This document shows positions 8,052-13,126 of a DNA stretch of 13,126 nucleotides, piece by piece. This stretch comes from Chloroflexota bacterium (GTDB lineage Bacteria > Chloroflexota > Anaerolineae > Anaerolineales > UBA4823), in the NCBI GenBank assembly GCA_012798185.1, contig JAAZNS010000139.1:1-13126 (forward strand), given 5' to 3'. The notes under the pieces were generated by a model. The model saw only the letters and a list, made by a program, of their open reading frames with translations, made no database searches and was not told the origin of the DNA. Position numbers and translations under genes: made by a program. Position 1 is the stretch's first letter. Each line of letters starts with the position of its first letter.

Positions 8052-8172
8052 GATTGTCTAAAAAGTCATTTTTGTCATTGCACGCTGTGTATTTCACAAA
8101 GAGAAACATCTCACTTGACGATGTATTGACTCTTTACTTCGCTCAGAGTGACGTTTTACTTTTTGGACAACC
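8052..8172. repeat. MITE-like palindromic repeat, copy B, with terminal inverted repeats
   Basis: The two ends form inverted repeats of 15 bp with 13 matches: GATTGTCTAAAAAGT at 8052-8066, and the reverse complement of 8158-8172, GGTTGTCCAAAAAGT. Internally it carries TTGCACGCTGTGTATTT (8078-8094), shared exactly with copy A, and GCTCAGAGTGACG near its right end. At about 121 bp with no coding content, it looks like a non-autonomous miniature element. It lies between the zinc-ribbon gene and the Kelch start, so it may also form a structure in the Kelch leader. I see no clear target-site duplication. Confidence 0.65.
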
Positions 8173-8285
8173 CTAAGTTATTTTTTGTTGGCTTCCCATA
8201 AGGATGTTACAAAGGACATCCCTATTGTGTTAACCATAAGGTAAATATTCTTTGAGTATTTATGAGTAAAAATGGGTAAACATTT
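8173..8285. other. Remainder of the 369-nt gap between the Kelch and zinc-ribbon genes
   Basis: The gap 8013-8381 holds copy B of the repeat (8052-8172), a small hairpin (GGATGT at 8202-8207 with ACATCC at 8216-8221) and the probable terminator at 8286-8312. The rest is AT-rich with no ORF of note. I could not assign a confident promoter for the Kelch gene. Confidence 0.4.
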
Positions 8286-8312
8286 GAAAAAGTTGTGGAT
8301 GTTCTCACAACT
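8286..8312 (-). terminator. Probable intrinsic terminator of the zinc-ribbon gene
   Basis: On the minus strand AGTTGTG (8312-8306) pairs perfectly with CACAACT (8297-8291) around an 8-nt loop and is followed by TTTTC. It lies about 70 nt downstream of the zinc-ribbon stop codon. The stem is short and has only three G-C pairs, so efficiency may be modest. Confidence 0.55.
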
Positions 8313-8381
8313 ATAAACCTGATTATATCGCTATGACCATAAATGTATTAATAAATTCTATCCCCCATTTGTCCTAAATAA

Positions 8382-9317
8382 TTATTCGACACGCAGCTTC
8401 GTTCCACACACACGGCAAAAACGGTCATTGGGTAAAGCGCGTTTTCCACAAGTTTGACAATATACATACCCCTCTTCTCGAGCAATCGAATTCGACGTAA
8501 CCGCTCGTCGGCGTCTCTTCTGAATTGCTGTTTCTTTCGAGCTATGCCTGCCTTTGCCAGATTGCCAATACCAAAAAGTACCTCCGCAGATCAAGATGAT
8601 GCCCAATGACCCCAATATCCAGGGTAATACTGACATAAAATTACGTTGAGGAGGAGAAATCGTTGCAATCGGAGAACTTGGTTTAATCTCCAGGAATTCG
8701 GCACTTAATTGATCGGTTTCTTTATTGTATTCCATAGTAAGCGTGAACGTTTGACCATACGCCAATGCCCCTACCTGAGAATGATAATAAATTAATCCAT
8801 CCTGGTCAGTTACCCCTTTCCCTAAAGACGGCGTGATGATCATATCGCTGGCGTCGGCAGGCTGCTGCACTTGAATCGATAAAGAGTCCACCGCATAATC
8901 TCCCTGCCAAGAAAATTCGAAATATCTGTGTTTATTGTCTTTAATTAAATCAGGGTTGTAATACTCAACTTGGATTTCTGGCATCGTGGCAGTAAACGAT
9001 ATTTTGCTCCAGGCGCCGTTCACCTCACGTTTAAAAGCGATATCGAATAATCCTCCGCCGGTTTCTTTTACGGCAACAGCATGAGGATCGCCGGCAGTTG
9101 AGGGAATACTCAATGTAAGATCTACCGGTAAACTCACATCAGGCGACAGGGTGATCCGATAAATAATCAATACCCCAGGCCGATCGTATTCCGGCAAGAT
9201 CTCCACTTCCATACTGCTAATCCCCACCTGATTTTGGGCAAAACCCTCATCCGGAAAGGCGCTAATTATTAATATAAGCGATATCAAGAAAAGTATAAAA
9301 ATCAAAATGCGATTCAT
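8382..9317 (-). CDS. Membrane-anchored protein with signal peptide and C-terminal zinc ribbon, function unknown
   Basis: I do not recognise this 311-residue protein by name. Visible parts: an N-terminal hydrophobic signal (about 4-22, with a plausible cleavage near FAQ, 26-28); an extracytoplasmic region of roughly 190 residues predicted to be rich in beta strands; a Pro/Ser-rich spacer; one transmembrane helix (about 228-251); a basic linker (KKRRRR-like, 262-272); and a C-terminal zinc ribbon, CQTC-x10-CRVC, with Cys287, 290, 301 and 304. The positive-inside rule puts the zinc ribbon in the cytoplasm and the beta domain outside. A link to the ccm genes 6 kb downstream is possible but is not shown by the sequence. 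The Shine-Dalgarno is weak; the ATG at 9317 is chosen because the signal sequence starts there. Confidence 0.8.
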   Translation of the reverse strand: MNRILIFILFLISLILIISAFPDEGFAQNQVGISSMEVEILPEYDRPGVLIIYRITLSPDVSLPVDLTLSIPSTAGDPHAVAVKETGGGLFDIAFKREVNGAWSKISFTATMPEIQVEYYNPDLIKDNKHRYFEFSWQGDYAVDSLSIQVQQPADASDMIITPSLGKGVTDQDGLIYYHSQVGALAYGQTFTLTMEYNKETDQLSAEFLEIKPSSPIATISPPQRNFMSVLPWILGSLGIILICGGTFWYWQSGKGRHSSKETAIQKRRRRAVTSNSIAREEGYVYCQTCGKRALPNDRFCRVCGTKLRVE

Positions 9318-9385
9318 GAGTGACTTTGTGGAATTGAATTATTATTCACCTGACTGCTCAAGTGGCTTGAGGAAGTTTCATAATT

Positions 9386-9406
9386 CGAAATATTCATGAT
9401 ATTTCG
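9386..9406. promoter_or_regulatory. 21-bp perfect palindrome, candidate operator
   Basis: CGAAATAT-TCATG-ATATTTCG is an inverted repeat with perfect 8-bp arms, 69-89 nt upstream of the zinc-ribbon start codon. It overlaps a second, looser inverted pair, GCACC (9406-9410) and GGTGC (9429-9433). Dyads of this length and spacing are typical binding sites of dimeric repressors. No cognate regulator is evident. The rest of the 237-nt gap (9318-9554) shows nothing else I can support. Confidence 0.4.
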
Positions 9407-9554
9407 CACCCGTAAATATTTCAAATTTGGTGCTTATCCATCAACAGCGGAGCAGTTACAATTTGCCAAATTTTCTTCCCAATTATTCCATCCTTGTATA
9501 GAAAAAAATTGATTTGTATCTTACCATGTCTAATTGAGGAATGGAAGGCGAAGA

Positions 9555-10313
9555 TTAACCAATTGCACCCCGTAAAACGCGAGTTAATTCGGTGAATTCC
9601 GGCGTATAACGGATCTCTTCATCTCGCGGTCGTGGCAGATTCACTGGAAAATCTAATCGAATACGCCCCGGACGAGGGGTGAGCACTAATACCCGATCAG
9701 CCAAAAGTAACGCTTCTGAAATAGAATGGGTCACCATGACAACCGTTTTTCTGCGAGCTTGCCATATTCGTAATAATTCCATTCCCATCCGTTCTCTGGT
9801 TAAGGCGTCCAATGCTCCAAAAGGTTCATCCAATAATAATAATTGCGGGTCATGCACAAGCGCCCGGGCTATCGCCACCCTTTGCGCCATCCCTCCTGAA
9901 AGATCGCGGGGCAAGGTTTCCTCAAATCCACACAATCCCACCAATTTCACCATTTCACGGGCATAACGCTCGGCATCCGCTGGAGATATATTATCTAATT
10001 CCAGGGGAAGCATAATATTTTGTATAACCGTTCTCCACGGCATCAAATTTGCTTTTTGAAATACAAAACCGATATCTCGCCTGGGCTCATCCAATTCGCT
10101 GCCCTGATAAATCACTTTGCCTCCAGTGGGTAAAAGCAGCCCTGCAAGAATACGCAGCAAGGTGCTTTTACCGCTGCCGGAGGGTCCCAGTACACATACA
10201 AACTCTTGGGGAAATACCGAAAACGAGATCTGGTCTAACGCCTGTAAACCGCCATTTCCGTTGGGAAATACGGCAGATAAATTTTTCACAATTAAAACGG
10301 GTTCTTCCTGCAT
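9555..10313 (-). CDS. ABC transporter ATPase, SsuB/TauB-like, of the flavin importer operon
   Basis: A 252-residue cytoplasmic ATPase that powers the importer encoded just upstream. All ABC motifs are present and intact (numbered from the ATG at 10313): Walker A GPSGSGKST (43-51), Q-loop FVFQKANLMPW (about 83-93), signature LSGGMAQ (138-144), Walker B LLLLDEPFGALD (158-169) and the H-loop His196 in VMVTHS. The sequence is of the nitrate/sulfonate/taurine type, the class that pairs with THI5-like binding proteins. A TTG two codons upstream (10319) is a possible alternative start. No strong Shine-Dalgarno is visible, so translation may depend on coupling with the gene before it, which stops 20 nt upstream. 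Substrate assignment comes only from operon context and the FMN riboswitch. Confidence 0.92.
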   Translation of the reverse strand: MQEEPVLIVKNLSAVFPNGNGGLQALDQISFSVFPQEFVCVLGPSGSGKSTLLRILAGLLLPTGGKVIYQGSELDEPRRDIGFVFQKANLMPWRTVIQNIMLPLELDNISPADAERYAREMVKLVGLCGFEETLPRDLSGGMAQRVAIARALVHDPQLLLLDEPFGALDALTRERMGMELLRIWQARRKTVVMVTHSISEALLLADRVLVLTPRPGRIRLDFPVNLPRPRDEEIRYTPEFTELTRVLRGAIG

Positions 10314-10333
10314 GGGCAAATTGTTATCACAGT

Positions 10334-11335
10334 TTATTTTGGGATAAATTCATTGGTATACGCTTTAGATAAATCGATTTCACCGGGTATCATTCCAATA
10401 TCAAGCAAAACCTTCTGCATATTTTCCCAAGCTTGAGCATCCGATACTCCCAATTTTTCGGATTTCCATAAGCTTATCGAAGAAGTCAAGATTTTATACT
10501 GAATTTCCTCATCCTGCTGAGCCAGCCCCTCTACATATTTTTTACAGATTTCATAAGCATTGCCAGGGTCCTCGATAACATCCGAAATGCCCCGCAAAAT
10601 AACTTTTACCATGCTGCGCACCAATTCCGGGTTTTCTGATATGGTCTTTTCATTAGTCAATAATCCATTGGAGGCAAGCTGCACATAATCCATCACCCGG
10701 ATCATATCCAGTTCATATCCCTTCGCTTCAAGCTGAATAGGTTCGTTATTGATATAGATAACCACAGCCTGATCTTGATCAGTTGCTAATGCTTCTACCT
10801 GGTTATAGCCGATGGAATCCATGGAAATATCAGTCTCTTTCAACCCTGCTACACCCATTAATGCGCGCAACCCAATGTAACTTGCGCCAAATGGGCCGGG
10901 TAATCCAATTTTCTTACCCTTCAAATCTGCCGGGGTTAGAATGCCAGTGCCTTTTTTCGATGCGACTGCTACCGGGTATTCATGCCACCAATTAAGTACA
11001 TAAGTTACCGGCAACCCCTGAGAACGGGCGAGCAGTACCTGCTCGCCCGAAGCAAGGGTAAATTGTAAATTTCCAGCTCCTACCAGGGCTACGCCGTCTG
11101 TTTCGTAGCTGTAATCAAATTCGAGATCGATCCCTGCATCACGAAAATACCCTTTATCCAGCGCTACATAAAACGGGGCAAATTGAACATTGGGAATATA
11201 CCCCATCGGTAAACGGACATGAACCATGGATAGAGTAGATGTAGGTGAAACAATCTCAGAAGATGATTTATCGGTACATGATGCGCATAATGTGATACAC
11301 ACAATGGCTAAGCAATATATGATATATTTTTTCAT
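10334..11335 (-). CDS. ribY: Substrate-binding lipoprotein of a flavin (riboflavin-type) ABC importer, NMT1/THI5-like
   Basis: A 333-residue extracytoplasmic solute receptor. It begins with a lipoprotein signal (MKKYIIYCLAIVCITLCASC; lipidation at Cys20, with Ala18-Ser19 before it and an unusual Cys at -3), then a Ser/Thr linker. The mature domain has the NMT1/THI5-like pattern: LPMGYIPNVQFAPFYVALDKGYF near the N-terminus, a hinge segment with LTPADLKGKKIGLPG, and a helical C-terminal lobe. Relatives bind thiamine pyrimidine precursors, sulfonates or, as RibY, riboflavin; the FMN riboswitch ahead of the operon favours riboflavin. The ATG at 11335 is preferred over a TTG at 11362 because AGAAAGG precedes it by about 10 nt and the signal peptide starts there. 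It follows the permease stop by 13 nt. Confidence 0.85.
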   Translation of the reverse strand: MKKYIIYCLAIVCITLCASCTDKSSSEIVSPTSTLSMVHVRLPMGYIPNVQFAPFYVALDKGYFRDAGIDLEFDYSYETDGVALVGAGNLQFTLASGEQVLLARSQGLPVTYVLNWWHEYPVAVASKKGTGILTPADLKGKKIGLPGPFGASYIGLRALMGVAGLKETDISMDSIGYNQVEALATDQDQAVVIYINNEPIQLEAKGYELDMIRVMDYVQLASNGLLTNEKTISENPELVRSMVKVILRGISDVIEDPGNAYEICKKYVEGLAQQDEEIQYKILTSSISLWKSEKLGVSDAQAWENMQKVLLDIGMIPGEIDLSKAYTNEFIPK

Positions 11336-11348
11336 GATTAATGCCTTT

Positions 11349-12197
11349 CTATTGATGTTCAAGGATGGTGTCTTTGGAACTTTGCTGCCAGGAAAGTAAC
11401 CGTTTTTCCAAGATTACAACAATGCCATATAGCGACATAGCAATTAAGATCAGGGTAAAAACCGAAACAAAAACCAGTGCTGTATCATATTGACCACGGC
11501 CCAGATTAATGAGAAACCCCAATCCTTTATCTGAACCAACAAACTCTCCGACAACAGCACCAATCACAGATAATGTCGCCCCAACACGCAGCCCGCCCAG
11601 GAAAACCGGTAAAGCACCCGGAATTTCCAATTTGCTGATGGTTTGCCAGCGGGTCGATTTCAATGAGCGCATTAAATCTTGAAGTTCCTCCGGAACAGAG
11701 CGTAATCCTACAACGGTATTTACCAGCACTGGAAAGAATACAGTCAAAGAACAAATCAATATTTTTGAAAATATCCCCGGACCAAACCAAATAATCAATA
11801 TAGGAGCAATAGCAACAATCGGCACCGATTGACTAGCTACGATGTACGGCGAGATAATTTTTTCAAACGTGTGTGATTTTGCGAGGAAATATCCTAAAAT
11901 AGTTGCCACACTCACTCCTAATGTCAACCCTAATACGATCTCCTGCAATGTAACCAGGCTGTTCCGCAGCAAACTGCCATCTGTGATTGAAAGAACAAAC
12001 CGATGCCACACATCCATCGGGGAGGGTAAAATAAAAGATGGAAAATTTCCCAGCCTGCTGATTAACCACCATAAAAACGCCGCAATGGTTAGTGAAATAA
12101 TCGCCAGAAAAATTGCCGGTCGATAGGAATTCACTGCACGGTTAATCAATATGTTGTTTTGATCGATTTGCTTCATAGAAAATTTCATCACTCCCAT
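11349..12197 (-). CDS. ribX: Flavin ABC importer permease, SsuC/ThiX-like
   Basis: An integral-membrane permease of the binding-protein-dependent family with about six membrane helices. From the ATG at 12197 it has 282 residues. The cytoplasmic EAA-type loop that docks the ATPase is at about 171-199 (PEELQDLMRSLKSTRWQTIS, then KLEIPGALP), with the usual loop Gly replaced by Ser. It is first in the operon and lies directly behind the FMN riboswitch, which makes it a RibX-type riboflavin permease by context. Start choice: the frame stays open upstream to a TTG at 12245, but that stretch contains the intrinsic terminator 12200-12231, so initiation must be downstream. ATGs at 12197, 12188 and 12176 are all possible. 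The only Shine-Dalgarno-like sequences are GAGG in the terminator's 3' arm and GGGAG just before 12188. Confidence 0.85.
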   Translation of the reverse strand: MGVMKFSMKQIDQNNILINRAVNSYRPAIFLAIISLTIAAFLWWLISRLGNFPSFILPSPMDVWHRFVLSITDGSLLRNSLVTLQEIVLGLTLGVSVATILGYFLAKSHTFEKIISPYIVASQSVPIVAIAPILIIWFGPGIFSKILICSLTVFFPVLVNTVVGLRSVPEELQDLMRSLKSTRWQTISKLEIPGALPVFLGGLRVGATLSVIGAVVGEFVGSDKGLGFLINLGRGQYDTALVFVSVFTLILIAMSLYGIVVILEKRLLSWQQSSKDTILEHQ

Positions 12198-12199
12198 AT

Positions 12200-12231
12200 A
12201 ATAAAAACAGCCTCGAAGAAGTATTCGGGGC
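12200..12231 (-). terminator. Riboswitch-controlled intrinsic terminator before ribX
   Basis: On the minus strand GCCCCGA (12231-12225) pairs with TCGAGGC (12216-12210), with one mismatch and an 8-nt loop, and is followed by TGTTTTTATT. It ends 3 nt before the ATG at 12197. Its 5' arm CCCCGAA can instead pair perfectly with TTCGGGG (12274-12268) in the hairpin just upstream, which would prevent the terminator from forming. Its 3' arm contains GAGG, so it could also sequester a ribosome binding site. Confidence 0.65.
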
Positions 12232-12264
12232 TTAGGTGCAGACAAATAAACGGATTTTCAATCA

Positions 12265-12296
12265 AAACCCCGAAAACCAATTGGCTTCCGGGGTTT
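12265..12296 (-). promoter_or_regulatory. Switching hairpin between FMN aptamer and terminator
   Basis: AAACCCCG (12296-12289) pairs perfectly with CGGGGTTT (12272-12265), with further pairing inside around an AATT loop, followed by TTTTGATT (its first Ts lie in the stem). It could itself act as a first terminator. It can also act as a switch: its 3' arm TTCGGGG is complementary to the terminator's 5' arm, and its 5' arm CCCCGGAAG (12293-12285) is complementary, with one bulged G, to CTTCGGGG at the 5' edge of the aptamer. Confidence 0.6.
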
Positions 12297-12382
12297 AATT
12301 GTCTCAGGCTTGCATCAGGCATTCCAACTTGCCAATTTAGCCGCCACGGCACGAAATATCGAACAAGAGGGAATGAACCTGC

Positions 12383-12517
12383 CCTTCTTCTATCCGGACT
12401 ATACCGTCGGCTCCGGAATTTCACCGGCTCTGCTTCCATTTTTTACTGGTCGCTAGTGGGCTTTACCACCGATCGGGAATTGATGCCTCAAACGCATCTC
12501 ACCCTGCCCCGAAGGTT
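12383..12517 (-). ncRNA. FMN riboswitch aptamer (RFN element)
   Basis: The minus strand matches the RFN consensus almost throughout. The 5' side is CCTTCGGGGCAGGGTGA, then AATTCCC, then a GGTGGTAAAGCCCAC block; after a variable stem come GCCGGTGAAATTCCGGAGCC and GACGGTATAGTCCGGAT, closing with GAAG and GAAGG. P1 pairs CCTTC (12515-12511) with GAAGG (12387-12383). FMN binding to this leader normally switches off riboflavin synthesis or uptake genes. It starts about 14 nt after the predicted transcription start and precedes the importer operon. One oddity: a 17-nt perfect hairpin (12482-12498) is inserted exactly at the apex of the P2 GGGTGA|AATTCCC loop. Confidence 0.95.
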
Positions 12518-12537
12518 ATTCATATTCAATTGTGTTG

Positions 12538-12566
12538 ATTATACTCTTCCCATAATTACTCGTCAA
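12538..12566 (-). promoter_or_regulatory. Sigma70-type promoter of the flavin importer operon
   Basis: On the minus strand TTGACG (12566-12561) and TATAAT (12543-12538) are separated by exactly 17 nt. This is a near-perfect housekeeping promoter, with transcription expected to start near 12531, just before the FMN aptamer. The strong promoter fits control by attenuation rather than by an activator. The remainder of the gap up to the sixA stop (12567-12675) is AT-rich and shows no other feature I can support. Confidence 0.85.
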
Positions 12567-12675
12567 CACTTTCATCATGAGAGTGCCGTAAATGAACTCT
12601 TCCTAAAAATGGTTAGCGATATTTTATTAATAATAATGTTCAAAACTAACTCGATGTAATAGAAAAAAACAGACA

Positions 12676-13126
12676 TTATGGCAATTCGCGTGGTTTCCAC
12701 AAAAAAACCAGGTTCCCTTTGGTTTCTTCTGAAATATCCCGCCAGGAGTGTATGGGTAATTCAACCTCAACAATTGAAGCTGTTGGCAAGGTCTTGACCT
12801 GCCCAGTAAGAACCTCCAATAATTCCTCTAAACCGGGATTGTGCCCCACAACCAATACACGTTGGGCGTCATCGGGAATACTCTGGAATGCCCTAATAAA
12901 CGCGCCAGGTCCAGTCGCATAAAGATCAGTACTCACCCGAATATCTCCCTCATAGCCACACTGATCTGCGACCGCCTCTGCAGTCATGCGGGCGCGTTTT
13001 GCACTGGAACTGAGAATGAAATCTGGTTTTAATCCTTCTTCTTTTAACAATCGCCCCATGCGAGGCGCTGCTAATTTCCCTCTTTTATTTAATGGCCGTT
13101 CATGATCGGTGATATCAGTATCTTTA
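12676..13126 (-). CDS. sixA: SixA-like phosphohistidine phosphatase, 5' end cut off by the window
   Basis: A histidine-phosphatase superfamily protein; SixA proteins remove phosphate from phosphohistidine, classically on His-containing phosphotransfer domains. The visible 149 residues run from KDTDITDHERPLNKRGK (with the frame open to the window edge) to the stop at 12676. They include the ILSSSAKRARMTAEA segment typical of SixA and the second catalytic His in VLVVGHNPGLEELL. The first catalytic motif (LRHAKSSW type) lies just beyond the edge, so only about 13-14 residues are missing. An internal ATG at 13059 is not the start, because conserved sequence continues upstream of it. The gene lies upstream of the riboswitch promoter and is transcriptionally separate from the importer. 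The true substrate is unknown. Confidence 0.88.
   Translation of the reverse strand, partial: KDTDITDHERPLNKRGKLAAPRMGRLLKEEGLKPDFILSSSAKRARMTAEAVADQCGYEGDIRVSTDLYATGPGAFIRAFQSIPDDAQRVLVVGHNPGLEELLEVLTGQVKTLPTASIVEVELPIHSWRDISEETKGNLVFLWKPRELP

Noticed and set aside
11349..12245. Longer permease from TTG at 12245
   Set aside because: The first 16 codons would lie across the intrinsic terminator, and the encoded residues do not resemble a permease N-terminus.
12383..12517. TPP riboswitch, suggested by the THI5-like binding protein downstream
   Set aside because: The leader lacks the TPP core motifs and instead matches the RFN consensus, including GGTGAAATTCCGGAGCC and GACGGTATAGTCCGGAT.
12159..12659. 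A 166-codon plus-strand ORF spanning the importer leader
   Set aside because: It runs antisense over the FMN riboswitch, terminators and promoter, has no recognisable domain, and its open frame is a by-product of the structured RNA sequence.

Overview
The window comes from a bacterial chromosome of moderate to low GC content, and every supported gene lies on the minus strand. The best taxonomic guess is a Chloroflexota member of the Anaerolineae type. This rests on four things: a cysteine-type (CxxxY) CcmE, an FMN-riboswitch-controlled THI5-like ABC transporter of the RibXY kind, a very long secreted Kelch protein ending in a YLP-type tail, and a mosaic of short palindromic intergenic repeats. 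The assignment is an inference; there is no rRNA or other marker gene here.

Layout in the direction of transcription (right to left). (1) 13126-12676: 5'-truncated sixA-like phosphohistidine phosphatase. (2) 12566-12200: a near-consensus sigma70 promoter, an FMN riboswitch aptamer and two consecutive hairpins. They control (3) 12197-9555: a three-gene ABC importer (permease, lipoprotein binding protein, ATPase), best read as a riboflavin/flavin transporter. (4) 9317-8382: an unrecognised single-pass membrane protein with a signal peptide, an extracytoplasmic domain and a C-terminal zinc ribbon, followed by a probable terminator. (5) 8012-4416: a giant Kelch-repeat gene split by two in-frame stop codons (TAG and TGA, 48 nt apart). 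Joined, it has 21 Kelch repeats plus a conserved C-terminal domain. Two related short palindromic repeats flank this locus in the same orientation. (6) 4192-1984: a membrane-bound NarX/DegS-type histidine kinase and its NarL/FixJ-type response regulator, with overlapping reading frames. (7) 1840-1: ccmE and the start of ccmF, encoding system I cytochrome c maturation proteins; ccmF runs off the left edge.

How the genes relate: cytosolic FMN should shut off uptake of its precursor through the riboswitch and a downstream intrinsic terminator. CcmE and CcmF form the heme chaperone and heme lyase steps of c-type cytochrome assembly, in the variant in which CcmE uses Cys rather than His. The two-component system could regulate the adjacent ccm genes, but nothing in the sequence proves this. 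The most notable observations are the decayed (or read-through) Kelch gene, the riboswitch with an extra hairpin in its P2 loop and a readable termination/antitermination switch, and the CxxxY CcmE.
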